A stretch of 64,000 nucleotides of DNA from Cystobacter ferrugineus (GTDB taxonomy: Bacteria > Myxococcota > Myxococcia > Myxococcales > Myxococcaceae), in the NCBI RefSeq assembly GCF_001887355.1, contig NZ_MPIN01000001.1:496001-560000 (forward strand). The letters are read 5' to 3'. Shown here piece after piece: positions 42,531-51,604 of the stretch (position 1 is the first letter of the stretch; each line of letters starts with the position of its first letter). The notes under the pieces were generated by a model. The model searched no databases. It had not been told where the DNA came from and saw only the letters and a list, made by a program, of their open reading frames with translations. The position numbers and the translations under genes were made by a program.

Positions 42531-43283
42531 TCAATTCTCCATGCCTTTCTCCAGCTCGAAGCGCTTCAGGTCGTCCGGCAGCCCGAGCAGCACCTCCGTC
42601 AGGGGGCGCACCCGGTGCAGTTGGTAGGAACCGAGGGATTCCCACCGCCGTGCCACCTCTTGCGCGGAGGCCTTGTTCGCCAGGGCGTCTCGCGCCGCCT
42701 CATCCATGACACGGCTGGCGTGGACGCGCTCCTCCAGGTCCGCGAGGACGGCCGCGGTGCTCCGCCGCGCCTCGCGGAGGATCCGCTTGGGGTCGAGCAT
42801 CCGTGCCATGCGCCTCCGTGCCGGGGTGCTCAGCGCGGGGGCCTGTCCCCGGACACGGGCGAGGACGGCCTCCAGGTAGCTGGCCGCGAAGCAGGCCACG
42901 AAGAGCGCCTCGTCAAGCGGCGCCCGGTCCAGGTCCGCCAGCTCCTCCGCGAGGGACACCACCCCCAACTCCGTCAGGGCGTAGCGCTGGCCTCGGGGGG
43001 CCTTGCCGCCGCGGCCTCCGCCGTCCATGGGCTCGGCCCACCGGCTCCGGCACAACCGTTCCAGGGTCCGGCGTACCTGGGTGAGATCGAGATCCTGCGA
43101 GGGCCGGGTGACGTCGTGCTCCGCCCAGTTGGTGAAGAGCAGGAAGAAGAAGCGCACGTCGGAGGCGCGGAAACCGCCCGATCGGGCACCGGCGCCATGC
43201 GCGGCCAGGAGCGCCGCCTGGACGAAGGTGGCCTGCGCCGTGACGTGCCCGAGGCGATCCGCGAGCGAGGGCGTCCGGGTCAT
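42531..43283 (-). CDS. Winged-helix-like protein, possible regulator
   Basis: A 250-residue cytoplasmic protein. The middle contains a likely winged helix: SQDLDLTQVRRTLERLCRSR, then a basic wing (GGRGGKAPRGQRYALTELGV) followed by SLAEELADL. This arrangement is seen in PadR/PaaX-like and other small-molecule regulators. The rest is helical (TPARRRMARMLDPKRILREA, RRSTAAVLADLEERVHASRV) and ends acidic. I do not recognise the specific family. It is convergent with the Cys-rich gene and divergent from the sterol desaturase remnant. Confidence 0.55.
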   Translation of the reverse strand: MTRTPSLADRLGHVTAQATFVQAALLAAHGAGARSGGFRASDVRFFFLLFTNWAEHDVTRPSQDLDLTQVRRTLERLCRSRWAEPMDGGGRGGKAPRGQRYALTELGVVSLAEELADLDRAPLDEALFVACFAASYLEAVLARVRGQAPALSTPARRRMARMLDPKRILREARRSTAAVLADLEERVHASRVMDEAARDALANKASAQEVARRWESLGSYQLHRVRPLTEVLLGLPDDLKRFELEKGMEN

Positions 43284-43391
43284 ATCGCGCGCGGGTCAAC
43301 CCTTTCGCGCCGAGGTGACATTGTCTGTACGCGGAGCGTGAAGCGGCGGACCCTTTCCGCGTACACCTCACATCACTCGAGCGAGGTCCTC

Positions 43392-43717
43392 ATGCTTCCG
43401 CTGCTCCTGGGTATCGCCGTTGTCTGTTTCGCCATCGAACACCTCTTCCGTGGCTGGCGGTTGCCGCGCGTGCGTTCCTGGCACCTGCGTGTCGTGGTCA
43501 TCAACCTGGTGCAGGTGGGAGTCGTCGTGCTCGCGGGCTTCACCTGGGAGCGCTGGCTGTCGGCGTACTCCCTCTTCCACCTGTCGCAGTCTGGTGGGAC
43601 ATGCTCTTTGGCGCCTACGACAACCCGCCCACGTGGGACGCCTCCTGTGGCTTCGATGATGCCCGTGAGCAACGATTGACCGACATGCTCGCCTTCCGCG
43701 ACGTCCACTCGAAGTGA
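43392..43717 (+). pseudogene. Sterol desaturase/fatty-acid hydroxylase family remnant
   Basis: The first 67 codons read the N-terminus of a sterol desaturase-like membrane protein (MLPLLLGIAVVCFAIEHLF, VVVINLVQVGVVVLAGFTWE). At about 43589 the sequence switches frame to the typical family C-terminus (WWDMLFGAYDNPPTWDAS, CGFDDAREQRLTDMLAFRDV) with a stop at 43715-43717. About 170 residues including all His boxes are missing. It is an internal deletion with frameshift and cannot be active. Confidence 0.82.
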
Positions 43718-43903
43718 GGCCCGTGGACGTGGGGGCGGGCGCGATCCGGTCGCCAGGCAGTGGACACGCCAGAGACTCGTCTGCTCCCTTGCCCTCGGAG
43801 GCGTGCTCGGATGATTCACCGGCGAGGGAGGGAGCAGGCCGCCATGCGCGGCGGGGGCGGGCATACCTTGGACCTGGGGCTTCTTGAGCCACGGGGGACA
43901 TGC

Positions 43904-45628
43904 ATGTCCGCGGACAGCGAGCGGAAGGAGGAACCAGAGTCCAAGGTCGCGCTGCGCGAGAGCGAGGAGCGCTTCCGGCTCCTCATCGACAGTCTACGGG
44001 ACTACTCCGTCTTTCCCTTGTCGGTGGAGGGGCGGGTGAGCAATTGGAACCTCGGCGCCGAGCGCCTCAAGGGGTTCTCGACGCAGGAGGCCATCGGCCT
44101 GCACCTCTCGTCCTTCTTCCCGGAGGAGGAGCAGGCGGAGCGGGTGCCGGAGCGGATCCTCATGCGGGCGGAACTGGAGGGGCGCTCCGAGTACGAGGGG
44201 TGGCTCATCCGCAAGGACAGGTCGCGTTTCTGGGGCTCCGTGGCGCTCAGCGCCATGCGCGACCAGGACGGGCGGTTGCGCGGCTTCTCCAACATCGCGA
44301 GGGATCTCTCCGAGCGCAGGAGGACGGAGAAGGCCCAGGCCTTTCTCGCCGAGGCCGGTGAGGTGCTGACCGGCTCGCTCGAGTACGAGAAGACCCTGCA
44401 GGAGGTGGTTCGTCTCGCGGTGCGCGGCATGGCGGACTGGTGCTCGGTGGCCGTCCAGGGGTCCGATGGGCTGGCGGTGAGGGCCGCCGCGCACGTGGAT
44501 CCCACACGGGAGTCCACGGTCCGGGGCCTGCTGCGCGTGCTGCCCGAGGCCGAGTCGAAGTTGGCGCGGGGGATCCGGCAGGTGGTGCGCACGGGGCAGT
44601 CCGAGCTCTGCTCCGACACGCTCGAGGCCGCGTGGGTGCGGGCCGCGCTCGGGGTCGATACGCCGGAGCGCTTCCTGTCGTTGGGGGCGCGCTCGTACAT
44701 GTGCGTGCCGCTCAAGGCGCGCGGGACCACCTTCGGCGCCATCGCCTTCGTGGCGGTGACGCCGGGCAGGAGCTACGGACCGGCGGACCTCGTGCTCGCG
44801 GAGGAGCTGGTGCGCAGGGCGGGCCTCGCGGTGGACAACGCGCGGCTGTTCCGCAAGGCGCAGGAGGCACTCAAGTCGCGCGACGAGTTCCTCTCCATGG
44901 CGTCGCACGACTTGCGCTCCCCGCTGACCTCGCTGCGCCTGCAATTGCATGCCGTGCGCCGGGACCTGCAGCCCGGAGACGAGAGGAAGCGCGCCTCGGA
45001 GAAGCTGGTGTCCCGGGTGGAGTCGATGGAGCGGCAGACGGACCGGATGCTGCGCATGATGGATGCCCTGCTGGACATCTCCCAGATGACGGCGGGCCGG
45101 CTCGAGCTGAAGCGCCAGAAGGTGGACCTCGTCGAGCTGGTGCGCGGCGCCGTGGGCACGCTCGACGAGGAACTGCGTCAGAACGGTGTGCAGATGCGGG
45201 TCCACGCGGAAGGCCGGGTCGAGGGGGAGTGGGATCGGCTGCGGCTCGAGCAGGTCATCGACAACCTGCTGTCCAACGCCGTGAAGTATGGCAAGGGCCA
45301 GCCCGTGGATCTGACGGTGAGCGTGGACGGCACCACGGCGAGGCTCGTGGTGTGTGACCGGGGCGTGGGCATCGCGCCCGAGGATCAGGAGCGGCTCTTC
45401 GAGCGCTTCGAGCGCGTGCGGCTCGACCGGAATGTCGGCGGATATGGGGTGGGGTTGTGGATCGTCCGGCGCGTGGTGGAGGCGCACGGGGGCCGCGTCT
45501 CCGTCGAGAGCCGTCTTGGCGAGGGCTCGAGCTTCACCGTCCTGTTGCCCATGCGGGGTCAGGCTCCGGCCCAGCCCGGGTGCGCCCAGGAGACGGGCCC
45601 GGAGGCGAGCCCGCCCGCCGTCCACTGA
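43904..45628 (+). CDS. Soluble PAS-GAF sensor histidine kinase
   Basis: A 574-residue hybrid sensor without membrane segments. Order: PAS with PAC (about 18-135: ERFRLLIDSLRDYSVFPLS, GFSNIARDLSERRRTE), GAF (about 150-315), HisKA with phospho-acceptor His in MASHDLRSPLTSLR (about 335), and HATPase_c with N box IDNLLSNAVKYG, G1 VCDRGVGIAPEDQ, F box LFERFERV and G2 GGYGVGLWIVRRV. ATG 43904 (MSADSERK) is preceded by GGGGGA. No response regulator gene is adjacent, so it is an orphan kinase, common in myxobacteria. The signal is unknown. Confidence 0.93.
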   Translation: MSADSERKEEPESKVALRESEERFRLLIDSLRDYSVFPLSVEGRVSNWNLGAERLKGFSTQEAIGLHLSSFFPEEEQAERVPERILMRAELEGRSEYEGWLIRKDRSRFWGSVALSAMRDQDGRLRGFSNIARDLSERRRTEKAQAFLAEAGEVLTGSLEYEKTLQEVVRLAVRGMADWCSVAVQGSDGLAVRAAAHVDPTRESTVRGLLRVLPEAESKLARGIRQVVRTGQSELCSDTLEAAWVRAALGVDTPERFLSLGARSYMCVPLKARGTTFGAIAFVAVTPGRSYGPADLVLAEELVRRAGLAVDNARLFRKAQEALKSRDEFLSMASHDLRSPLTSLRLQLHAVRRDLQPGDERKRASEKLVSRVESMERQTDRMLRMMDALLDISQMTAGRLELKRQKVDLVELVRGAVGTLDEELRQNGVQMRVHAEGRVEGEWDRLRLEQVIDNLLSNAVKYGKGQPVDLTVSVDGTTARLVVCDRGVGIAPEDQERLFERFERVRLDRNVGGYGVGLWIVRRVVEAHGGRVSVESRLGEGSSFTVLLPMRGQAPAQPGCAQETGPEASPPAVH

Positions 45629-45666
45629 CGAGGGTTCTCGTTCTTCATCTTCCGCGGCACCGCGGG

Positions 45667-47364
45667 TCAGCGAGCGCGGATGACCAGTGCCTGGTAGGGC
45701 CGCAGTTGCAACTCCCGCGTGCCCTCCAGGGACGGGTAGTTGTTGCTGAGCACCTCACCCCCGATGAACTCCTCGGGAATCCGGTAGGCCTCGGGCTGGC
45801 CGTGGAAGTGCCCGACCACGAGCAGGCGGGTGCGTCCGTCGTCCCGGACGTAGCTGAAGACGGTGGGGTGCTCGGCGTCCAGGAGGGTGAAGGTGCCGTC
45901 GCGGACGACGGGCAGTGCCTTGCGCAACGCGATGACGTCCCGGTAGTGGTGCCAGACGGAGTGCGGGTCCGCCTCGGCCGCTTCGGCGTTGATGTCCGGG
46001 TAGTTGGGGTTCAGGGCGATCCAGGGGGTGCCTTCGGTGAACCCCGCGTTCTTCTTCCCGGACCAGTGCATGGGCGTGCGGGCGTTGTCCCGTCCTCGGG
46101 CATACACGCCCGCGAGGATGCGCGCGGTGTCCCAGCCGTGCTCGTCGCGCAGCACCTTGTAGGCGTTGAGGGTCTCGATGTCCTTGTAGTGCTCGATGCT
46201 CTCGAAGGACACGTTGGTCATGCCGAGCTCCTGGCCCTGGTAGATGTAGGGCGTGCCCTGCATGAACAGCAGCACGGTGCAGAGCATCTTGGCGCTCTCC
46301 ACGCGGTACTCCCGGTCATTGCCGAAGCGGGACACGGCGCGGGGCTGATCGTGGTTGTCCCAGTACAGGCTGTTCCAGCCGCGGCCGTGCAACTCCGTCT
46401 GCCAGCGCGCCAGCACGCGCTTGATGCCCGGCAGGGTCAGGGGAGGGTTGCTCCACTTGCCGTGCTCGACGGTGTCATCGCCGAGGAACACGTGCTCGAA
46501 GTGGAAGACCATGTTCAGCTCGCCCCGCTCGGCGCCGCAGTACAGGGCGCCCTCGGAGGGCTCCACGCCGGGCGTCTCGCCGACGGTCATCACGTCGTAG
46601 TGGGCGAGCACCTCGCGGTGCATCTCCTGGATGAACTCGTGGACGCGCGGGCCGTTGAGGAAGTACGGCCCGCCGTCGGTGAGGGGGGTTCCGGGGATGG
46701 GCCGGCCCTCGGGGTAGCCGGGGTGCTTGCTGAGCATGTTGATGGTGTCCATGCGCCACCCGTCCACGCCCTTGTCGAGCCAGAAGCGCATCATGTCGTG
46801 GACTTCGCGCCGCACCGCGGGGTTCTCCCAGTTCAGGTCGGGCTGCTTGCGGCTGAAGAGGTGCAGGTAGAACTCCCCGCTCTTCTCGTCCTTCTCCCAC
46901 ACGGGACCGCTGAAGAAGGACTGCCAGCGGGTGGGCGGCTGGCCCTCCCGGCCCTTCTTCCAGATGTAGTAGTCGCGCTTGTCGGAGCGCGGGTCCGCTC
47001 GGGATTCGATGAACCAGGGGTGCTCGTCGCTGGTGTGGTTCACGACGAGGTCGAGCATGATCTTCAAGCCGCGCGCGTGTGCTTCGCGAAGCAGCTCCTC
47101 GAAGTCGGCCATGGTGCCGAACTCGGGCATGATGGCGCGGTAGTCGGAGATGTCGTAGCCGTTGTCGTCGTTGGGGGACGCGAAGATGGGCGACAGCCAG
47201 AGGACGTCCACGCCGAGACGCTTGAGGTAGTCGAGCCGCCGGATGATGCCGCGCAGGTCGCCGATGCCGTCCCCGTTGCTGTCCTGGAAGCTGCGGGGAT
47301 AGATCTGGTAGACGACGGCGTCCTTCCACCAGGGAATGGCAGGGGGGGCGTTGGGGGGCGTCAC
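45667..47364 (-). CDS. GH13 alpha-glucosidase / oligo-1,6-glucosidase-like
   Basis: A 565-residue cytoplasmic glycosidase starting at GTG 47364 behind GAGGAG. N-terminal WWKDAVVYQIYPRSFQDSNG and GDLRGIIRRLDYLKRLGVD are typical of the oligo-1,6-glucosidase/alpha-glucosidase subfamily. Catalytic residues: nucleophile Asp in GWRMDTINM (about 203), acid/base Glu in VGETPG (about 261), stabiliser Asp in WDNHDQPR (about 338). It would release glucose from the non-reducing end of malto- or isomalto-oligosaccharides, or act in trehalose metabolism. No transporter or regulator genes are adjacent. 36 bases separate it from the DUF92 gene stop. Confidence 0.9.
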   Translation of the reverse strand: MTPPNAPPAIPWWKDAVVYQIYPRSFQDSNGDGIGDLRGIIRRLDYLKRLGVDVLWLSPIFASPNDDNGYDISDYRAIMPEFGTMADFEELLREAHARGLKIMLDLVVNHTSDEHPWFIESRADPRSDKRDYYIWKKGREGQPPTRWQSFFSGPVWEKDEKSGEFYLHLFSRKQPDLNWENPAVRREVHDMMRFWLDKGVDGWRMDTINMLSKHPGYPEGRPIPGTPLTDGGPYFLNGPRVHEFIQEMHREVLAHYDVMTVGETPGVEPSEGALYCGAERGELNMVFHFEHVFLGDDTVEHGKWSNPPLTLPGIKRVLARWQTELHGRGWNSLYWDNHDQPRAVSRFGNDREYRVESAKMLCTVLLFMQGTPYIYQGQELGMTNVSFESIEHYKDIETLNAYKVLRDEHGWDTARILAGVYARGRDNARTPMHWSGKKNAGFTEGTPWIALNPNYPDINAEAAEADPHSVWHHYRDVIALRKALPVVRDGTFTLLDAEHPTVFSYVRDDGRTRLLVVGHFHGQPEAYRIPEEFIGGEVLSNNYPSLEGTRELQLRPYQALVIRAR

Positions 47365-47400
47365 GTTGGTCTCCTCGCTGGAGCTGCGGTGGATGGGTGT

Positions 47401-48840
47401 TTATGCCCAGAAGGCGAGCGCGGCACCCGTGACGGTGGCGAGCACGTTGACGGTGTCATTTCCCAACCATCCGAGGCCCCGCAGGCTCCGGGTGGGACGG
47501 CCACAGCGGTGGACCCGGCGCTCCGTCTCCCGAGCACAGGTCTCGCACCAGCGCACGTCCTGCACGGTGGCGCCCATCAGGCTGTCGCTCAACGAGCCCA
47601 CGACTCCCGCGAGGACGAGCCACGGCGCGAGCGTCCACGACAGGCCGGTGGGTAGGGCGAGCAGGGCGATGAAGGCGGCGCCCGCGGTGGAGGCGAGCAG
47701 CCCCATGCCGGACACGGCACCGGACGTGCCGGGCGGCACGGGCCGCAGGGTGGTGATCTGCCGGGGGGGCGAGCGGGAGAGGACTCCCAGCTCGGTGGCC
47801 CACGTGTCCGCGTTGGCGGCGGCCAGGGCGCCCAGCATCGCCAGGAGGTAGCGCGAGTCCCCGGTGGTGGCCAGGAGCACGGAGGCCACGGCGGCCACGC
47901 CTCCGTTGGCCAGGGCCTGCCCCAGGTCACGTGTCCCCGTCTTGGCGTACTCGGCCTCCACGTCGGCCTTGCGCGCGCGGAACATCTTGGACAGGGCGCT
48001 GGAGGAGAAGAAGAAGCCGAGCAGGGCCACGGCTCCCGCCGGGCCTCCCAGGCCGAAGACGGGCGTGCCGATGAGGATCGCGCCCAGGACTCCACTCGGG
48101 CTGAGCGAACCCCGGGCCCAGGCCGCCACGCCGATGAGCAGGGCGATGCCCGCGCCCGTGCCCAGTCCCCAGGCGTCCTCGGCGGGAGTCCACGCGAGCA
48201 CGCCGCCGGTGGCCAGCGGCACCCAGAGGTTGTCCAGTCCGCGGGTGCCGAGCGCCTCGACACAGGTGGCCACCACCGCGGCCAGCAGGGCCAGTGTCAC
48301 CCGGGGCATGTCGGGGGGAAGGCCGGGCAGCCACGTGAGCGCGGCCAGCACACAGAGGAAGGTGCTCGCGCACAGGGCCAGCGAGCCCTCCAGGCTCTTG
48401 AACTCTCCGCCCAGCGTTTCATACCGGTGGCGTCCGAAACGCCGGCCCACCAGCGAGGCCAGCGCGTCCCCGATGGTCATGGCCAGCACGCCTCCCACCG
48501 CCACGGCGGGCCGATCCCAGGCCCCCCACACCAGCGCGGAGAAGGACAGGGCGAACCAGACCGTGCCCAGATTCTCCGGCGGGGCCTCCACCGCCTGGAG
48601 CAGCCGCTTGCGGTGGATGATCCAGTTGCCCACCGCCGCCGTCAGCGAGGGCAGCACGGCCCACTCCCGGTGCTCGAAGAGGGCGAGGATGCCGAAGATC
48701 CACAGACCCACGCCCACATGGATGAACTTGCGCGCCAGCTCGCGGGGAACACCCCGGCGCGCGGCCACCTCGCCCACCAGCACGCACGCGCCCACGTAGC
48801 CATAGGACAGCAGGAGCGCTTGGAGATCCTGGCTCATCAT
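47401..48840 (-). CDS. Membrane lipid/phytol kinase-like fusion (dolichol-kinase-like + DUF92)
   Basis: A 479-residue polytopic protein. The N-terminal half (about 1-215) resembles CTP-dependent lipid kinases of the dolichol/phytol kinase group (RELARKFIHVGVGLWIFG, GGVLAMTIGDALASLVGRRF, GGEFKSLEGSLA). The C-terminal half (about 240-479) is DUF92 (SPSGVLGAILIGTPVFGLGG, FFFSSSALSKMFRARKADVE, ANADTWATELGVLS, GWLGNDTVNVLATVTGAAL), related to plant VTE6 phytyl-phosphate kinase. Together they suggest two-step phosphorylation of an isoprenoid alcohol. Start ATG 48840; a second ATG follows directly. Confidence 0.8.
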   Translation of the reverse strand: MMSQDLQALLLSYGYVGACVLVGEVAARRGVPRELARKFIHVGVGLWIFGILALFEHREWAVLPSLTAAVGNWIIHRKRLLQAVEAPPENLGTVWFALSFSALVWGAWDRPAVAVGGVLAMTIGDALASLVGRRFGRHRYETLGGEFKSLEGSLALCASTFLCVLAALTWLPGLPPDMPRVTLALLAAVVATCVEALGTRGLDNLWVPLATGGVLAWTPAEDAWGLGTGAGIALLIGVAAWARGSLSPSGVLGAILIGTPVFGLGGPAGAVALLGFFFSSSALSKMFRARKADVEAEYAKTGTRDLGQALANGGVAAVASVLLATTGDSRYLLAMLGALAAANADTWATELGVLSRSPPRQITTLRPVPPGTSGAVSGMGLLASTAGAAFIALLALPTGLSWTLAPWLVLAGVVGSLSDSLMGATVQDVRWCETCARETERRVHRCGRPTRSLRGLGWLGNDTVNVLATVTGAALAFWA

Positions 48841-48859
48841 GGGCGCGAGTGTAGTCCCA

Positions 48860-48885
48860 GGAAAGGTGTCAGAGGACTCGTTCCG
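48860..48885 (-). repeat. Dispersed intergenic repeat, copy 3
   Basis: Reverse complement of copy 1 (20527-20552), 24 of 26 bases identical. Located between the divergent DUF92 and Rpn-type genes, 52 bases before the Rpn start. Confidence 0.7.
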
Positions 48886-48936
48886 AGGCTTCGTTGCGCG
48901 ACCCTGGCCCGTCGCGTGCTTGGGGCGCGGCTCACC

Positions 48937-49941
48937 ATGTCCGGACCGCATGACCTCTTCGCCCGCTACACCTTCGGCCACCCCGAGCGAGCCGCCGCCG
49001 AGCTGCGCGCGGTGCTACCCGCGCATGTCGTCTCCGAGGTGGACTGGTCATCCCTGAGACGGGAGCCCGGCTCCGTCGTGGATCCGGAGCTGCGGGAGAC
49101 CGAGAGCGATCTGCTCTTCACGGCGCGCTTGCGCACGGGTCAGCCCCTGCTGCTGTACGTGCTGCTGGAGCACCAGTCCCATGTGGACGGGTGGATGGCG
49201 CTGAGAATGCTGCGCTACGTGGTGCGCCACATGGAGCGCTGGCGCCAGGAGCACCCGGACAGCGCGTGGTTGCCCCTGATCCTCCCGCTCGTCATGTACC
49301 ACGGGTCCGAGGGCGTCTGGACGGCGCCGCGCCGGGTGGAAGAGCTCTTCGCCTTGCCAGAAGGAGAGGAGGCGCGGACGCGCTGGCGAGCGCTGTTGCC
49401 GCGCTTCGAGTATCTGCTCGATGACCTGACGGCCGAGCGGGAAGAAGCCCTGAAAGAGCGCTCCGGCCCACCGCTGGTCCGGTTGGCGTGGCTGGTGCTA
49501 CGTCACGGGCGGAGCGAGGAACTGGCCCGGAAGCTGCTGGAATGGGAGGGCCTCTTCGCGCAGGTACAGGCGGACACCGAGGGATCCGAGCATCTGGTGG
49601 TGGTCATCCGTTACCTCCTTTGGGTGGGGGGCGAGCCCGTGCATGAAGCCGCCGGGCAGGTGTTACATTCGGTGCTGGGCAGGAAAAGGACGGAGGAGCT
49701 GATGCGCAGCTATGGCGAGCAACTCATCGAGCGGGGACTTCAGCAGGGCCTGGCGCAGGGCCTGCGCCAAGGGCGTGCCGAGGACATCCTGCGGATTCTC
49801 ACCGTGAGAGGCGTGCAGATCGACGAGGCGGCCCGGCAGCGAATTCTTTCGTGCTCGGATATGGCAACCCTCGACCGTTGGTTCGATCTCTCCCTGAAAG
49901 CCACCACCCTGTCCGAAGTGCTGGACGATCTCACCCAGTAG
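48937..49941 (+). CDS. Rpn-type (PD-(D/E)XK) recombination-promoting nuclease
   Basis: A 334-residue protein of the YhgA-like/Rpn family. N-terminal nuclease signatures: HDLFARYTFGHPERAAAELR, ETESDLLFTARLRTGQPLLL and VLLEHQSHVDGWMALRMLRY (Asp, then E-x-Q variant of the ExK, about 51-90), PLILPLVMYHGSEGVW. The C-terminal tail has a GLQQGLAQGLRQGRAED repeat and a helical end, as in family members. Rpn proteins cut DNA and promote RecA-independent recombination. ATG 48937 has no strong Shine-Dalgarno. The dispersed repeat just upstream may be coincidental. Confidence 0.88.
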   Translation: MSGPHDLFARYTFGHPERAAAELRAVLPAHVVSEVDWSSLRREPGSVVDPELRETESDLLFTARLRTGQPLLLYVLLEHQSHVDGWMALRMLRYVVRHMERWRQEHPDSAWLPLILPLVMYHGSEGVWTAPRRVEELFALPEGEEARTRWRALLPRFEYLLDDLTAEREEALKERSGPPLVRLAWLVLRHGRSEELARKLLEWEGLFAQVQADTEGSEHLVVVIRYLLWVGGEPVHEAAGQVLHSVLGRKRTEELMRSYGEQLIERGLQQGLAQGLRQGRAEDILRILTVRGVQIDEAARQRILSCSDMATLDRWFDLSLKATTLSEVLDDLTQ

Positions 49942-49953
49942 CCGGAGGGGGAC

Positions 49954-51603
49954 TCAGCCGCGCGGGGCGCGCACCCGGGTGTAGACGTACGAGACGGCCA
50001 GCAGCATCACTCCGAGCATCAGGAAGGTGAGGATGCGCTGGTCGGGAGGCAGCCCCGACAGGTCCACGAGCATCAGCCGGCCGAGGGTGAAGGCCAGCAC
50101 GCCGAGGCCCACGAAGCGGTACCAGCGCTCGCGCACGGTGAAGCCCAGGAGGAACAGGCCCGAGGCGGCCACGCCCCAGCCGAGCGTGGTGAGCTCCTCC
50201 GGCATCACCTCGCCCAGCAGCCACACCCCGGCGAGTCCCACTCCCACGGCGCACAGGGCCTGGAGCGTGGTGCGGCCCCGTCCCGTCACCGGCGCGGGCA
50301 GGCGGCTGTCCAGGGGGACCACGGTGGCGCGCTCGACGAGCGTGAAGCTCACGAGCAGCGCGACATCCAGGAGCGCGCGGCCCGAGGGGGGCAGCCACGT
50401 GGCGCCCAGGGCCACGTAGAGCAGGGCCACCGCCACCGCCTGCAAGGCCCCCGCGCCCAGCGCGCGTCCGGCGAGCCCCGTCGCGAGCCCCACCGCCGTC
50501 CACGTGTGCACGAGCGTGGCGTCCTCGAATTCCGTGGGGACGCCCAGGGCGAGGGTGAGCACTCCCGTGGCGAGGTAGGCCTGGAAGAGCGCGGAGGAGG
50601 CGCCTCGCCACCGGGCCGCCGCGCCGCCCACGCCCTGGGCGAGTGCCACCGCGACGAAGAAGGCGAAGAGGCCGGGCCGGTCCCAGCGCTCCACCTCCAC
50701 GGCGCCCAGGGTGAGCAGCCCCACCCAGTTGAGCAGCGCGAAGGCGAGCCCGGCTCTTCGCGACAACTCCCGCGGGTAGAGCAGCAGCGCCACGGAGAAG
50801 AGCACGTAGTAGAGCACCAGGAAGGCGAGGCTCAACGCCAGCCGCTCGTGCGCGGGCTGTCCCGGGGCGATGGCCTCCGTGCGCATGGCCCACACGACGT
50901 GCGTGGAGTAGACGGCCACCAGGCTCGACAGGGGGACGATCACCCAGCGGTTCTTCACCAGGAAGAAGAGCGCGCCGGCCGCCAGCAGGCTGGTGGACAT
51001 CAGGGTGAAGAGGGTGATGTCGCTGAGCATCCCCGTGTGCAGCCCGAGGAAGAGCGCGATGCCCGCCACCGTCTCCGAGTGCATGCGCTGGGCGATCACC
51101 ACGATGGCCACGGTGTTGAGCGCCAGCAGCACGAGTGCCAGTGCCTCGCTGTCGATGACGCGCACCGCGGGCACGAAGTGCAACGCGTACGTGACGAAGT
51201 AGGCGAGCGCGAGCCCTCCGCCGAAGACGATGCGCCCGAAGAGCTCATGGCGCCTCGACAGCCACAGCCCCAGCGCGGACAGTCCCGCGCTCAGCAGGTA
51301 GCCCGCTCCCACGCGCGCGAGCACGCCCAGGTCCCCGAAGTGGTAGATGATGAGGAAGGAGAAGCCGAGGATCAGCGCCACGATGCCCGCCCGGCTCAGC
51401 CAGTACGTGCCCAGGTGCGCTTCCAGATCGCGCGTCCGTGGCGCGGGGCCGGGTTCGGCAGGGGGGGGGAGGGCTTCGGCCACGAGGGGCCGCGGGGGCG
51501 CGGCCGTCCCTTCCAGGTGGGCGATGCGGGTCTCCAGCCGGGACACCGTCTCTTCCAGCCGCCGCACCACCTCCGCCAGGTTCCGCGACTCGTCCTCCAC
51601 CAT
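49954..51603 (-). CDS. DUF2339 polytopic membrane protein
   Basis: A 549-residue inner-membrane protein. A coiled-coil N-terminus (LAEVVRRLEETVSRLETRIAH) and Pro-rich linker (about 35-65) lead into DLEAHLGTYWLSRAGIVALI, the DUF2339 start. About 16 hydrophobic segments follow, ending GLPPDQRILTFLMLGVMLLA. Function of the family is unknown, possibly envelope related. The ATG at 51603 follows the stop of the upstream Cys-rich gene by one base (TGACATG), which suggests translational coupling. Confidence 0.85.
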   Translation of the reverse strand: MVEDESRNLAEVVRRLEETVSRLETRIAHLEGTAAPPRPLVAEALPPPAEPGPAPRTRDLEAHLGTYWLSRAGIVALILGFSFLIIYHFGDLGVLARVGAGYLLSAGLSALGLWLSRRHELFGRIVFGGGLALAYFVTYALHFVPAVRVIDSEALALVLLALNTVAIVVIAQRMHSETVAGIALFLGLHTGMLSDITLFTLMSTSLLAAGALFFLVKNRWVIVPLSSLVAVYSTHVVWAMRTEAIAPGQPAHERLALSLAFLVLYYVLFSVALLLYPRELSRRAGLAFALLNWVGLLTLGAVEVERWDRPGLFAFFVAVALAQGVGGAAARWRGASSALFQAYLATGVLTLALGVPTEFEDATLVHTWTAVGLATGLAGRALGAGALQAVAVALLYVALGATWLPPSGRALLDVALLVSFTLVERATVVPLDSRLPAPVTGRGRTTLQALCAVGVGLAGVWLLGEVMPEELTTLGWGVAASGLFLLGFTVRERWYRFVGLGVLAFTLGRLMLVDLSGLPPDQRILTFLMLGVMLLAVSYVYTRVRAPRG

Positions 51604-51604
51604 G

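Noticed and set aside
49728-49792. Repeated Gln-Gly-Leu codons at the end of the Rpn-type gene
   Set aside because: A normal low-complexity tail of this protein family, not a separate repeat element.
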